Below are positions 12,620 through 27,069 of a stretch of DNA of 64,000 nucleotides, in pieces; the stretch's first letter is position 1; the number at the start of each line of letters is the position of its first letter. The DNA comes from Anseranas semipalmata (taxonomy: Eukaryota; Chordata; Aves; Anseriformes; Anseranatidae). The notes under the pieces were generated by a model, which saw only the letters and a program-made list of their open reading frames with translations, ran no database searches and had not been told where the DNA came from. Position numbers and translations under genes: made by a program. Location: positions 1,557,279 through 1,621,278 of the forward strand of contig VXAA01006433.1 of the NCBI GenBank assembly GCA_013399115.1, given 5' to 3'.

Positions 12620-15600
12620 CAGAAATAAGAATTTCCTATAGCTGGGAGTCAGCTGCCCTCTGTTGGTTAGTTCAGCTTTGCTGTGCTTTGATTTGTGTTT
12701 CTTGTGACTTCTGGTGGGATGGATGGGAAAAGCCTTCCCCTGGTTCCAGCTGCCAGTCATGTGTTTAACATCACTGGAGTCCTTCCAGTAATACACCTCC
12801 AGCTTCTCTTAACCTTACTTTTAATTTTGGATTTTCTAAAAACTTCATACATAATTACAGTATTGTCACTGAACAGTCTTAATTGTTTCTGAAACAAAAA
12901 TTCGTTCCTGGATTTTTTTAAAAAATATTTTTTAAATTATATTTAGAATAATTAATAAAAATCCTGAAACTCCTTTTTACTTGATGGAGGTGGTAATGTT
13001 TTGCTGTAAAATCATGCAGAAAATGCCCCATGACCTCTTTTAGATAAAACTGTAGATATCTTTCAAATAGTCGGAAAGACTTTATCCAGGCTATTCTGCT
13101 GGGCTTGAGAACTGAAAAATTATTATTAATTGGTATGAACTTTGGCAATTAGAAAAGCTAAACCAAATACTATCTGTCAGCTCTGCTGGTCAATCTACAT
13201 CAAAAATTTATTCCAACATCTGTTAAGTTTAGGTGTCCTTATTCTCTAATAAGTTCATTTTAAATTATGACTTTACTAAATAAAGATGAGATTTTTTTCT
13301 TTTTTTAAGTGACATTATGTGGTTCATGAACTTCTTAATTAGCTACCAGGCATAAGAATATTTTCATTAATGTCCTGAAAAGTGTGAGTTAAAAGAGTAG
13401 TGTTGAAAAATAGTGAGGTTTAGCAGTCTCTTCTAAGACTTTGAAAAGTAATGAAAACCTAGTCATATCCTTCTTTTATAACACCTTATTATGTATGCAT
13501 CTAACTGCTGAAAATAATGAATATATATTCATTAATGCTCTTAGGTAGTGTTCTATTTAATACATGGGATTTAGGTTTTTTATCCAGCTGCAGTGATGAG
13601 CTGGGGCTCAAGCCTACCAAGTGTGAAACACCTTTAGCTTCCCTGGTTTCCAGTGGGAATTCTGCGTGCCTCGTACTTTAAACCAAGTCCTTAGTGTATA
13701 AGAAGCCCTGGGCTCCTAGGTCCATGTTTCTACATAGTGTAGGCATTCAGCTGAAGTAAATGGACTGTCCTGAAGCACCTCAGAAAGCTGGTTTTGATTT
13801 TGGTGGGAATGTTTAGTGATCAGTAGGTCTGACAATATGGCCTCCATGAGTGTACACATTTTCAAAATTTCTTAAAATAAATCCAATCTGTTCCTTTAAT
13901 TTAAATTCAGTTTACTCACAAGTGGCCATCTGGAATATATATTTGTATATGTAAATCATTCTTTTGACAGCTAAGTAATAGTATCTTTGCTGCTATTAAT
14001 CCAATTATTAAGGAATCACTCCTTTCTAACTGTGGATCTGGACCAAAACACACATGCCAATTTTTTTATCCATCTTATATATGCTCTTCTCTGTGAGAAG
14101 TTAAATCCTAGCTTTAAATCTAAATTTTAAGTGCAAGTTTTAATGTAAATCTGTGTCTGTATGCCAGGCCTGGGGATATTAATTTTTTGTTAACGTAATG
14201 TATATTTTGATAATGCTACAGTCACAGTAAAACAGCACTTTAAATTTTGTTTTGGTTCAGCATATAGTTTAGTTAGAGTTTGATGTACAGAATGTAATCA
14301 TATTTCTTTTTAATAAGGCTCAGATCTTGTGCATGCTTGCTGCAGGACAGAGCGTTTCGCTTCTAAGAGTAGCAAGAGGGGATGCGAGAGCGCTCAGATC
14401 AGGCTGCAGGTCTGGAATGTAACATTTCTAAATGCATGGATGTTGATGTTTTTCTTTCATGTGGCTTTCCCCCAGCTAATAGCTGGTCGTAAAGTTAGAT
14501 AGTAAATGAACAGATTTGTATTTGTTGGAACACAAACATCAGCGAGTACTTTAGCAACTATAGTAGCAATAGATATTCATTAAAAAATCCATTGGAGAAA
14601 TCAATTATACTTCTAGTTTGTCTTGTTGAGAGAATGGAAGTACTCGGTCCGTGTAAAGCAGATATTACTTGAGTGATCAGCAGGTGGGCAGACAAAATAG
14701 GCTTTATGGATTGTCTCACAGGTGAGTAAAATAATAAGAAAAGATTAATTTTCCATTCCTTGTGTTCCCAGAGCAACCATTGACAAAACAAGTATTTTTT
14801 GAGAATGAGAGATGGAAGATTGTATCTTGTAGTGCATAGTACATACACAGCTCATCAGTCCTAAGGAAGAAAAGTGATGATTAACCTCAATCAGATTAAA
14901 CATTTGCATATAAAAGAGGTTTTTCTTAATATTCATTTCAGGTCAGTGTTTGATAAATGAGTCGCAGATTTTCATCAGCATTCTTGTGTCTTCATTTTTA
15001 CATAATAAATATCCTCTCTGGAGTTGTGTGCAAACAGCAGTATTTTCAGCATAGTTACATATCACGCAGGAAATTCTAACTACAAGTTGGATTTAGGTCA
15101 TAGCTGCATGCTAACCACAGAAATTAATCCCAGCTAGAGGAAGAATAAATATTTTTTAACTTAATTTCCTTTTATTTCTCATCCTGTTGTAATAATATAT
15201 CATACCACAGTGTCTGAGAGTTTAGCAAGGGAAGACAGACGGTTTTGTAAGTCCTTCAGATACCTGTTACCTGATACAAAGAAGTCAAGTGTTTGAGTCT
15301 GTGAGAGTTAAATGTTGATTTTATACAGATTTCTTTTACTCTATATGCAGCAGCCTACAACCAAACGCTGTGCTTGAAGCTCAGCTGCGAGAAGTTTGTG
15401 CGTGGATCCAGGCACTACGTGGCCTGTTTCTTTTCTTTGCCTATGTAATTCACAGTCAGTCACCTGTGCTGAAACCCTGCTCAGCGCTGCGAGCAGACAC
15501 TGCCACGTGCTCGGGCTGGGACGGCTCCAGTCGCTTGGTGGTGCTGGGTCGGGTTTACGGCCGCTCCTCCCTTCTGGAGCACGCCGATGAACCCCTCGTA

Positions 15601-17279
15601 TATCCTGTGACAGCAGATGCAAACGCCAGTTTTATGCCGTGTCTTCCAGCTAGTGCTTTTCTAACTGCTGTGTTACTCCAACCAAATGTTATCCCAATAG
15701 TCTTTGGCCAAACTCTCACCATTTAATTAAATAAAGGCAAATTCCAATTAACTTTGAAGAGAGACTTTTTTAGAAAGCAGTGTTAATTTACACAGTGTTT
15801 CCCTTTTGTCTGTCTGTTTGGTGAAGGTGAGACCTTTGATCCAAGTCATACATAAAGCTCTTTAAGCAGCCTCCCTATAGAACAGCCACTTGTTTCATAT
15901 ACGAGAAGTTTGCGTGTTTTTGCTGGATTGTGGTCTAATTTGCAGACTGCATAACAGATGAAGTTTGATTCTAAAAACAGAGAGAGAATTTTTTGGCTCA
16001 AATGGATGTTTATCAATGGAGTTAATGCGAGGAACAATCAGTCTCCACATGCTTCTCTGAAATTTGTCCAATAGCATTTGCAGCACTATTGCAGCATATT
16101 TGAAATGGTGAAATAGGGAACATTTGTTACTTAAAAAAGGATGCGTCTGTTGTGAGGGAAAAATACAAAAGTTTGGAGCATGTGTTAAAGTCAGGCACAT
16201 GTAAAATGCTGCCTGGATTGTATTGCAAGCATCTAAGGAAAAGGAAAGCAGAACCAAGTGAACCCAGACTAACCTGAGATAATGTAATTCTATTTAATGT
16301 AAAGTACAAGTATTGTCAAAGGTCCGTGCTTTACATTTCATCAGTTTGTTCAAATTGTGGCTTAGGTACAGTACTGTCTCTTCATTAAGTTCAGTGGAAA
16401 AAACTTTATTTTTAGTTTGTTTTACTCCTAATAACTTGTACAGAAAGCAGAGTGGATAACTTCTGCGATGCTTCCAGCTGGTGTCCCGTGCCAGTCTTGC
16501 TGGGTGTCTGAGCTGCAGCTGTGCTGGTCTCAGCACTCAGTGTTGCAAACAGCACTGATGGGAAAGGGAGAAGCATTTTTGGTCTAGAGGTCATTACTAA
16601 GAACAAGTAACCTTTTAGATTTACATTTTAGAACAAGCTGTAAAAAACAAGAGATTATTTTAATCATTTTACGTTAGTCATGGCTTAAGTTAGTTTACCT
16701 TTTCTTTGATATCACAGAACTGCCTAAACCCAGTTGTTAACTACTAAAGACAAAAAACAATTCATTACCTCCTTCCAGTCAAAGATCAGATTTTCAGTGG
16801 TCTAGAATTTAATTTGCATTTAATTCAAGGTTTCATCAAGATAATTGTGTGTTTGGTTCACTCCTCTAAGTGAACGTTTGTAAGAAAATTAATGTATGAT
16901 CACCATGGGAGAGAGGAAGTGCAGCAGGTATTGCACTGAAGTATTCCAGGGTCACCTGTGAAATGCTTGTGGTGTTTTCATGGGACACCGAGCTTATTTC
17001 TCTGGCAGAGTCACAGAAGTTGCAGGCAACTGTATTGGCCAGCTGAAAACATTATTGAAGTCAGCCTTGGCATTAGGCAGATTGTCTGCATTACTCCGGC
17101 GAAAAGTCTGATCCATCCTCTCTTATTTAAAAACCTTGTCATTCCCAGCCTGAATGGATGGGTATTTTTTCTGTCTTGTCTTTGCTGAAGTTTCCATTAG
17201 TACTAAAAGCTCTGCTCTCAGGTATTTTACTGCCCTGCAGAAGTTACAGGGAGAAAACAGCTCTATTCTCTAATCATCA

Positions 17280-19130
17280 GAGAGCCATCCCTCGCAGCTA
17301 GCAGTCTCGACATACCAAACCCTTCCGGCCTCTCCTTGCAAGGTGGGAGCTTCATTCTCACCAGCATCCTGATATTTCTCTTCTGCATTTGTTTCTGTTT
17401 GCATATGAGAAATTAAGTGCCCAGATTTGCACACAGTACACTAGAGAGGGTCTTAGCAGGGTTTGTGAAACACTGGTAATTGCATCCTGTCTTGTATGGA
17501 AATTCTAACATAATGCCTTCCTGCACTGCGTTTTCTTCTTTTCTATTTCGTGGCCACATCACAAACTGTTTCATCTGGTGATATGCCTCCCTGTATTTTC
17601 CCCAGGCTGACCTCCCAGGGTATAGCAGATTTTTTTGTTGTTATTAGTCCCCAAACACAGGATCTTTGCTCTGTACCAGTAAATCACAGCCTCTCTCTGT
17701 TATCCAGTCCATGTGTCGCTCAGTTCTTCCTTCACACTGTCCCAGTTCTCCCCATATAAAGATGTCACTTAGCTTCTTGCCTTCAGTAAACTCTTAGCAG
17801 GACTGTAGCCATTTGTGTGCCAGCATAATTGGGGAAATATTAAACAAGACTGGCTCTAAGACCAGTCCTTCCGCAGTGACGCTAATAACTTCCCTCCAGC
17901 CCGAGGCTTCCCCATTTAACATCACTGTTACTCTCCTGCCTTTAGCCAAGTTAAATTTTTTGTACTAATCCCCATCTTCTTCAATTCAACTAATAACTTC
18001 CCAGGTGACACTGTAGTAAAGCTTTACTAAAATCAGGCAGCTGAGATCTATTTTATTTCCTTTGTCCAGAAAGAGTTTTCTTCTCTAAGAAAGATGTCAG
18101 ATTAGTCTTCTACACCCTACCTGCATTAAACCCATGTGGTATTTTTCCCAATGTTCTCTTAGCTTCACTGGCTTTGATTATTCTTTCTTTAAAAATTGTT
18201 CTAAAGCTTTGCTGCTGCTAAAGGTAGAATAAAGGGCTTTTAGTTGCTCTGATAATTTTTTTTCTCTTTCAGTGTAGGTAGGACATTTATTATTTCTGAT
18301 TGCATGACACTGTTCTTGTCTTGCTTGATTTATTTAAACTTGCTACCCAACGTGAATTCTTATATGCCAGTTCTTTCACAAATCTGGATGGAAATTACTT
18401 AGTTCCTGACTTTTACACATTTGGTTTCTTGAGATATGTGTTCATCCTGACTGTGATAGTTTCTACGTGGTTATCATCATTGACTTTGAAATGAAAATTG
18501 AAGCATGTATTTATGCAATTTGGAGTAGCATACTATCTTTAATCTGTACTCTAGCCTCACTGTGTAGTAGCTCCAGTTCTTTGCAGATTACCTCTTCGTG
18601 TAGCCAACAAAGTTTTTGTTGCTTGTTTTAATACCTTCTGAAGCAACTCATGGGCTGGGTTTTGGTGGCTGCCACTTGCTGCCTCCTCCACTGTCCTCCC
18701 CAGCCATTCCTGAGCTCTGGTGCTTTCTTCAACTCTACATGAATGCCTTTATCCCTGCTGGACTTGTTCTGTCCATTTGTCTGGCTGACTAGTGAGGCCC
18801 AACATGCTACCTTCCATTTTTTCTTACTTGAGATATGGGTCCCTGTAAGTATTGGCATCTTCGACTTGAAAAATTCTGGTCATCTTCCCCAGGCAGATCT
18901 TTCAACATCTTTATTAGCCGACTTCCCTGACTGGTTCCCTCACTGTGTAGAAGTTGCCCTTTTGAAGCCAAGAGCTGTGACGGAAAATGCCTTTTCTAAG
19001 GGGTCTGTGAACTTCTGTGACTACTTTAGTTTAAAATCAGCATATGATCACATACTCCAAATTTACTTTTAAAACCAGTAATTTTATTCCTCTTATTTAT
19101 CAAAAAGAAATCTGAAATAGCATTAGCTTC
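17280..19130 (-). mobile_element. Ancient CR1/L3-like LINE fossil (endonuclease C-terminus to RT thumb)
   Basis: Read on the - strand, this stretch keeps the order and spacing of a CR1-type ORF2. Near 19035-19110 a decayed endonuclease C-terminus is visible: a DLIFTNK-like segment, then a DH-containing segment (CDHMLI, corresponding to SDHELI). About 1 kb further along, at 18013-18034, DFSKA remains from the RT motif DFSKAFD. At about 18120, a remnant of the preceding QHGFMKG motif reads HMGLM. The roughly 1020-bp distance between endonuclease end and DFSKA equals what intact CR1 elements have. Below 17880 the sequence resembles the antisense of the CR1 C-terminal segment. No frame is intact. 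Boundaries are approximate, and the outer 17.28-17.45 kb and 18.3-18.9 kb parts are least certain. Confidence 0.6.
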
Positions 19131-21745
19131 CAGTTTCAATTAATGCTGAATTAACCTGTCAGTAACTGCTTTTAGGAATATTTAGATCTAATATTATTAT
19201 TAGCATCTTTTGTGCTCCAGTAAACAAGAAATCTTGTTAATACATATCACTCTAATAACATTCCATTTATATTAAGATCCAACTCTGGAGGTCTATGGCG
19301 TGTTGCCCACCGGCATCATCACAATGGAGTCATTGTCACTGTCTGGTCCCCAGATAATTTCAGTCTGGTTTTGATAAACTTCATCAATAATTTAATTCAC
19401 CAAGTCTTGCTTACCTTCCTCCTTGGTGAACCTCCATGACTTCATGTAAGTCCCTCCTGATTTATATCTCTGTAAGATGAAACTCAAGCCAGCTAAGTGT
19501 CATCTTTATTTAAAGCCTTACAGAGCTGTGCTATGCTTCTCTTCAGCAGGTAGTGCAAATGTTTGTATCTGTCTTCTGATGCATAAATTGTAATTTGCTG
19601 GGGAATTTAGATTTTGCAGTAGAACAACTAAAGCAGTATTTTATTATAAATTGTAAATTAGGACGTGTGTGTGTATTAGGATGTATGTAGATATACATGG
19701 AGAATTATCAGAGAAAAAATGAGAGGATGGGCTAGGTTGAAACTACATTATATACTTATTTTGATTGTTCTAAATATTGTCATTTAAAAATATCATAAAT
19801 TCAGAAAGAAGTTCCTTTAGTCATTTGGAAGCAAACACACATATAAGATACTGAGATGACTTAGATACTGTTAAGATGTGCAGAAACCAACAGAGCACTT
19901 GGGTTTCTTGGATTTAGGTTCACTGAATGGGCAGCTTTGTAGAAGCTGAAGATGTCTTCCTCCTCTGGCTGCTTTGTATTGCCCTTTGGCCAAGGGTTAC
20001 CACTTCTTCAGCAGCTTGGCCTCAGCCATTTCCATTCCCAGTCTGTCCCCAAGGCTGGATGCATTCATCTGTGAGCTGGGCAAATTCAGGTGCTGGCACA
20101 AGCTTCCTTTGATGGTGCAGGTGGTGACCCTTGAGAGGACAACTGTAGTCAGTGATGTGTTAAGCCCCTACAGCAACCAAGAGGTAAACTTTTCAACTCA
20201 TGTGCCATCTTACCTTTATGTCGTTTTGGAATAACCTGCTGTTTCCTCTGAGGCTTGTTGAGGTGGAATCATCAAGAGTAAGGTGTGCAGCAGTTTCTTT
20301 TGGGTAACAAAACGAATCCCAACATAACTGTTTAGGGCTTCTCAAACATTGTCTTCCTCTTCTTCCCCTCTTTCTGGGAAGAGATTGAGCAAGGAGTTTT
20401 AGGCTTCATGTCATTTGGTGATGCTCATTGGGATGACCTGCAGAATTCTTGGCATCATCCAAAATTTCCAACAGTAAGTGTTAACACCTGTCTATATCAT
20501 CATGTATTCCTTCTATCATGAATTTGCTTATACTCAGTATTCAACCTTGCCACTCTTCAGCCTTAAATTAAACATAAGTTTAACAATTCAGCTGTAAGTA
20601 TCATCATGTGGAAACGCAGAGATGTTAGCAATTGGTGTTTGATGACTGAGGTTTTTCACCTTGTAATTAAATAAGCTCCATGAATGTTAGGTCGCGTGAA
20701 AACTAAATAAGAATGCATGATACTGGCCAGGATGTTAAACATAGATAAAATGAAAAAGAAAAAAATTTTTAGAAGTAGTATGGAAAAATGAACTTTACAA
20801 GTTAGTGGTCTGGATGCTATTGCTGAATACAGTTTATAGCAAGCAAGAATAACTATATAAAAATTTACAAAAGCATAGAAAAGTTTGAGAAGAACTTTCA
20901 GCCATTGGCTTATCCTGTTCTCTGAAAATGTTCACCTTTGGGCATGGTAGCTGAGTTCAAAGATAATTAAGATAAAGACCCACACAAAAGAGTTTGCAAA
21001 AAGGTCTTCATTTATAAATAGTGCAAATTGAGGAAAAAAAAATTGTTATAAAATACCATGGTCATTTTTTTCCCATTTAGCCCTCAAGCTGCTGAACATT
21101 GAAAGGTCAAGCTTGACAGACTTGTTTGGGAGTATGTGGCCACAGAGTAGTATGAAATGGACAACATCAGTGGAAGAGTCTCTGTTCTGTCTTCCTGTCT
21201 GTGTGTTTAAACTACACTTAAATGGCAAGTTATCTGCATCTGAAATGGTGGTCCTGTCTGCATATTTGTTTCATCACTGGTCTTCTACCTAAGATTCTCA
21301 TTAGACAGCCTAGTTGCTTGGTGTGTTGATTCAGTAGGACTCTCATACACTAAATATTAGCTATACCCAGGCAGGGCTTTGTTGCTAAATAGCAGTGACA
21401 TTCATGAAGTGCGTGCTCCAGATGGGATAACAAGTTTGAAATAGGAGAGACCGTGATTATGAGGATGCTTTCTAAACTCTGAATGTGCTACCTAAGAGTT
21501 ACACTTTTATTCCTAACCTTAAAGGTTATTCATAGGTCTTATTTCTTATTTAAGCAGCACTGAGCAGGTAAAAGCCACGTTTAGAGGAATATGTTTATCA
21601 TTTACAAGAGAGAACCTATGTATTGTAATACTGTTTATACTGAATATTTCAGAGGCATTGAATTATTGTGCAAAACTAACAGATATACGCAGACCTTGAT
21701 AAAAATGCTTTCTGATCCCTGCCTAAACACCAGATGAGAAAATCT

Positions 21746-21761
21746 GATCAGATCAGATCAC
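21746..21761. repeat. Short (GATCA)3 tandem repeat
   Basis: Three tandem GATCA units. Confidence 0.8.
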
Positions 21762-22376
21762 TTTAGATAAAAGACTAATGAGCATGAAGACTAAGTAAAG
21801 ACTGCCAGATTGGGTTCATTGTATGGTGCTTTGGGCTGAAAAGTAGCAATTTATATGATATGTGATGATGACAGCTTTATTAGAAGAAGCATTGTTCTGG
21901 TCCCAGTACAAATATCACAAGTATCCAAATCCCCTGAACAACAGCATTCTCTTTTCCTTTTTAATTTGCAATTCTTTTTATTCTTCATGACTCTTCCAAA
22001 TTAGCGCAGCATTCTTCTGTTTGTCACATAAAATGCATTTTTTTTTTTGTGCATCAGCTACTACGAATAGCCCAGACACATCAGCATAACACAGAAGGGG
22101 ATAATAGGCTAAATTATCCTTAAGCAATTGCAGTTGTAACTGTTTCATGTCTTATCGTGGTATGTAAATTTGATTCTTTGCTGGATCCCACAGCCATATC
22201 TTCATTTTGACTACTGGAAGGCACAGTAGGATAAATGGATTAAAGAAGGGAACTAGCTTTTAGCACTATTTCTTATCAGTTTTATGGTAATGCCTTCAAT
22301 GAGGTAGGTGCTGTATATACACATAAAACAGATTTCCTCCCCAAAAGCGGTTGTCTATCAGTATTGAACCAAATGT

Positions 22377-22438
22377 GAAAAAAAAAAAACAAAAACAGCA
22401 ACAACAACAACAAAAACCCAAAACACACACACAAAACA
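22377..22438. repeat. A-rich/(CAA)n/(CA)n low-complexity tract
   Basis: A run of A followed by CAA units and then CA units. It may be the remnant of a poly-A tail, but no retroelement is recognisable on its left. Confidence 0.85.
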
Positions 22439-25400
22439 ATAGGGAAGGATCAAAGAGTAAAGAAAGGTTAGTAATGCTGAGATTCTTTGGTCACACAGCT
22501 TAACAGTAGGCATAATGTGATGTGTGGGCATATGTGACAATATTTTAACAATGTTGTTTTTTGAAAGAGCAAGTATAAAAAATAACAGCCAAGATTACTC
22601 AGAGTGATACAACCTAGATGACATATCTGGCTGGTTTTAGAAGGAGAGGTGAGGCTTACAGCAAAAGTGGATCTTGAGAAACCACTGAAAGCTGGGGGGG
22701 AATGATATTTCATATTAATTCCAGTTGAGTATTCCAGGGAGGGCAGCACAAAGAAAAGTATAAGAGAAGTTCAGACACGAGTGCTCCGTGCTGGTGTCAT
22801 TGACAGAGCAAAGTGGGGACAACTGAAGTGAGAGCAAGAGGGGCTAAAATAATGTGTTGGCTGGAGAGCAACACTTCAGATATGACAGTATAAGTGCTAG
22901 TTTAAAATGGAAGTTGAAGCCATGGGGGAGATAAAATTAGCCACAGACAAGATAGGAAGAAAGAAAAGCAGGAGAGCTGAGAGATAGCTCTCTGGTGCCC
23001 CATAAAAAGGAGGATAAGTGGAGGGAGCAAACTTATGAAAGGCATAGCAAAGAGACAGCTAACTCCTGTTCTCTATATGGTCATTCTTTGGTGCAATATA
23101 CATGAAATAGTATGTGACATCTTTGGATTAGAGACCAGCTTTTTTGTTCCTTGTTTGAACATCAAGCTTTTGATACAACACAAACAGAAATCACCAGTAA
23201 CGTGCTCTGGCAGGAGCACTACATCCAGAGGTAGGTAGTACTTATACTCTTGCCTTTCCAGCCAACCTAGGACTACAATTTTGGATGGCAACTTTTGGCT
23301 GCTGATGAAGTTCGCATGCTAGAGTGTGCTCTGGCAGGCAGGGATGCACACCTTCTGCCTTTGCAAATGGAAATCCCTCTGCAGGTAACATTGCAAGGAG
23401 GCAGGAGGGAAGAAGTCCATCATCACCAGCAGGTGGGAAATTGTGGTACTGGCACTTAGCTCATTAATTCTGAAAGTTTGGCCCAACCTGTTGCAGAACT
23501 TTGTCACAACCATGCGCTCTCCATTATAGTGATGTGTCCTCTAAATCTCATGAAGCTTTTCTTACTAGGAAGGTTAGATTACTGATTTTTAGTTAAGTGT
23601 TTTCTTGCCAGGTTACTCACTGGTATGGCGAGAAGGGAAAACGTGAGACAGAAGGGCAAGCTGTAGATGTAGGTGAAGTGGCCATTCCCGAGGGGGCAGT
23701 CTGCATGGGGGTTCCCTGTGTCCGAGGCGGTTCGGACCAGCATCTTGAGCACAGGGGACTGAGGTGGTGTTACATGAAGGTCAGGAGGGAAAGGCTCATA
23801 AAGGAGACACAGCTGGCATTCCCTGGGCTGGGAGAGGTTCATGGAAGAACCCTTCCTCCAGCTGCCCCAAATCAGTGGCCTCTAAAATACAGTTGTTCCC
23901 CTCCTTTCGCCCTCACCTCCTGAAACGTTCACTGGCTGCTGTTGGTACTCTGTGCCCTTTCTCGGGTCTCTACTGCTGCCACCAAATTCAATTTTGCAGC
24001 CTGTAGTGTTAGAACAAAATAACTCATTTAATTTTGCCTACATTACTGAGCAGCCTTGGGCTGGCTCTGAAGGCAGATGGGTATTTAATTTGACATTTGT
24101 GCCTCTGCAAATCTCCTCTGTAAGCTGGAGGAGCGGTTCTAGCACTGTTGCGGGGGCCAGCTAATGCAGGTGAGCAATTGCCAGTGGAGGAATAATCTCT
24201 TGAAGAACAGTAATATGTCAGGTTATACTCCAGACTTCTCTCTATGGGATGGCACTGCTCAAGAAAATTAAGCCTAAGAGATAATTTGGCAACAGTCTTA
24301 TTTTAAATGCTGATTAATGACTATTGCTTTAGCTTTAATGCAGCTCCTGTTCCACTCATGTGATGTGTTAATATGGCAAAGGAATTATGATTAGTGCATT
24401 TAAGTTTTTAATGTTCAGATAGTTAAAATGCCCCATAATAATCGCTGCCTTTAATATTCAGCAAAACTATTACAGAGATATAATTGTCCTTTGGTGTTGA
24501 AAGGAAGAAACTGGGATCCCAGCATGATCTTGAATGCCTTTTTCTCTGGTAGCTTAAATCAAATCCTTAAATTTCAAAGTCCTTAGCAGCAAGTTTTAGG
24601 AACTTTAATTAAAAAAGAAGTCTTCCGTAAATAAATCAAAGCTGAAGGACTAGAGATTTTTAAAGGAGTAGATCCATAACTGCAGTAGAAGATACAGTAG
24701 GATATCTACCAGAAAACACAAGTTAAAGCATCAGAATCAGAAAACAAATTCAGATTCAGAAGTCTGTAATCCAAAATATACCTGTGCAGCATACAAAGTA
24801 CCTCAAAGATTTGTAATTGTTATTCTCATGACAGTAAGATATTTTAGATCCAGTTCTGCAATATCTCGCACTTCTAGGAGTCAGGAATGATTTTCTAATA
24901 AAATTACAATAAAATAATAAAAAGACGAGCAGGATCCAGCTCTGCAAATTTGGCTGGTACTTGGCAGAAGCAAGAAATTTTTGCATGTTTTCCCCTCCTT
25001 CTGCCTTGGAATTGGTATTTTCTATGCAGCAGTTAGTCTTCATCTCATCTAGCTTGTAATTCTGTTGCTTTCTGTTCTCCATATTAGGGAAAAAATATTC
25101 CATTGTGATTTTGTAAACTGTGTAAGAGTCAAACGAGCCTGAACTCAAATCTTTCCTTGAAAAGGAGAATCCCTCAGCTCCTCTGCAGGACTGCTGTAAG
25201 GCACAGAAAAGCGTCTCTGCATTTCGAGTTGCTGAACTTGCTGCAAGGGATTTGGCGCTTTGTCTAAGAGAATTTTTCATGTACAGCCGCCTTGCTCAAG
25301 AATTACAGCTCTCCCACTCAGCCCCACAAGTTCTGCCTCTGCCTGGCTGCAGCCACACATTGAACTCATCCTCGCCTCTGCCTCCTTCCAGTGAAAACCC

Positions 25401-26771
25401 CTGCTGTTGTGCTGGGATCGGGTTGTGGTGCCTCTCATCTCAGCCCTGGCCAGCCGCTCGCTTCCCTCTGCACCGTGCGTTATCCCCACTGCCTCCGTGC
25501 ATGGGCAGAACTTCCCGCTCAGCTTCCTTAAAGCATTACCTTCCCCTCGCTCAAATACCGTCTTAAGATGCTATCCCTTTGCAGGGATTGCTGCCAGCTG
25601 ATGTTAGTCTAACAATTCAGGAGACTCAATTTTTGGTAAGCAATTTTCATTGTATTCTCTTCCATATATTCCCTCCTTGCCTCTTCCTGTGTTCTGCTTG
25701 ACCAAGACTGCCTGTGATCTTGCTGTTCATCCATATCTGTAGAAGTGTTCGTTAATAATTATTGTCCTTTCTTTCAGTGTCATTTTTTTTCTCATGGTTT
25801 AGCTGATCTTGTCCGTGTGTTGATGTACCACAAGTAGTAAGAGTCCTTTCCCTACGTGGGCCCTTCAGTCTCTCTTTCTGCTCCCCTTCCTTCTCCATTT
25901 ACTATAAATAAAGCTAAGTATGGATGATTGATGACCCTCATTATCTTCCTGGCATGGTGTTTCCCACTCTTTCATGATGAACCCAGGGATGCCACTAATT
26001 AAACAAAAATTAAGCACCTAACTGACCACCAGCATAGGGTTGGATCCCTATTCCTGTAGGAAGACACCAAGGAGAGGATAGAACGGATGGGCAGCAATAC
26101 TGTTTGTACCCGTGGGTAACTACCTGTACTGAGGCTGTGTAGCAGCTCCCGACTTTCCCTGGTGTGTTGCTCAGGTAAGACTGAGGTGGGGAAAGGGGAG
26201 ATAGCTGAGTATTTTGCTCCCCATGCGATTTTCTGTATGTGTTTTCCAGTGTTGATAGAAGCAACCTCACTGAACTCTGTTGACAGCAGTAACATATAGG
26301 ACTACATAATGTATGAGACTAAAGTGCTGAGCATGACTAGGGAAGAAGAAATGCTGCACCATCTGGAAAGGAAGTGAATTTCTGCGCAGAATAGCTGTTC
26401 CACTGCTAGGTGCCTTTTACAAAGCCAGGCAGGGTGAAGGGGGGCACGGCTTAGCCTCCAGGGGAGGTTGGAGGTTACATGAAAACTCGGGGGGGACATT
26501 GTGGAGATATTCCCATCAGCCTTTAAATCTGGGAGGCTGACAACCTGGCATAGCCAATGGAAGGAGGTGGGATGCCGACAGGAAGCCTTAACTAGAAGTC
26601 TAAATTAGAGGGTTTTAATACCACCTGTTTTATTGTTGTGATCCATGACCTTGCTCACGCATTTTTAGAATGAAAGAAAGTGTCAGACATGAAGAAAGAT
26701 AAAGGGTAGGTGGAGAGTCTGAACATCTGGTAAGAGTTCTTTTCTGTTCATTTTAATCATAATTCTGGTGG

Positions 26772-26790
26772 TTTTTTTTTTTTTTTTTTT
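26772..26790. repeat. Poly-T tract (19 T)
   Basis: Homopolymer run followed by CTTCC units. Confidence 0.85.
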
Positions 26791-27069
26791 CTTCCTTCCT
26801 GCTTCATTATTTTTAGGAAAATGAAATCGCAGTTTAGCATTAAGCTGATTTTGGAAAGAACTTTGTCTGCATGCTCCTTCTCTTGCAGAGGTGACGATCT
26901 CTGTAATGCAATTTTTTTGCATTAATGCATGAACTTTTTTAGTTATGTTCATTACTCATTTGCAATGCAGTGATCTCTTCCATAAAGATGTGTCCGCTAG
27001 TGTAGATCACTAGATTAAAGGGTTTGACCATGTCTGTGGCCAAAAACTTTTTTCTGAGCTATGTAAAGC

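Larger units (their letters stand above)
2132..17279. other. First part of the 47.2-kb THSD7B intron; no gene seen
   Basis: AT-rich intronic sequence. Only small microsatellites and poly-T tracts (listed separately) and a GC-rich patch near 10.94-11.33 kb stand out. A smaller GC-rich patch lies around 15.48-15.60 kb. Short open frames have no recognisable product and are treated as chance. The donor at 2132 and the acceptor at 49377 are both phase 0, so this intron needs no further exon. Confidence 0.6.

Noticed and set aside
19927..20480. Possible processed pseudogene on the - strand
   Set aside because: The composition suggested one, but translating both strands gave many stops and no protein I could identify, so it is not called.
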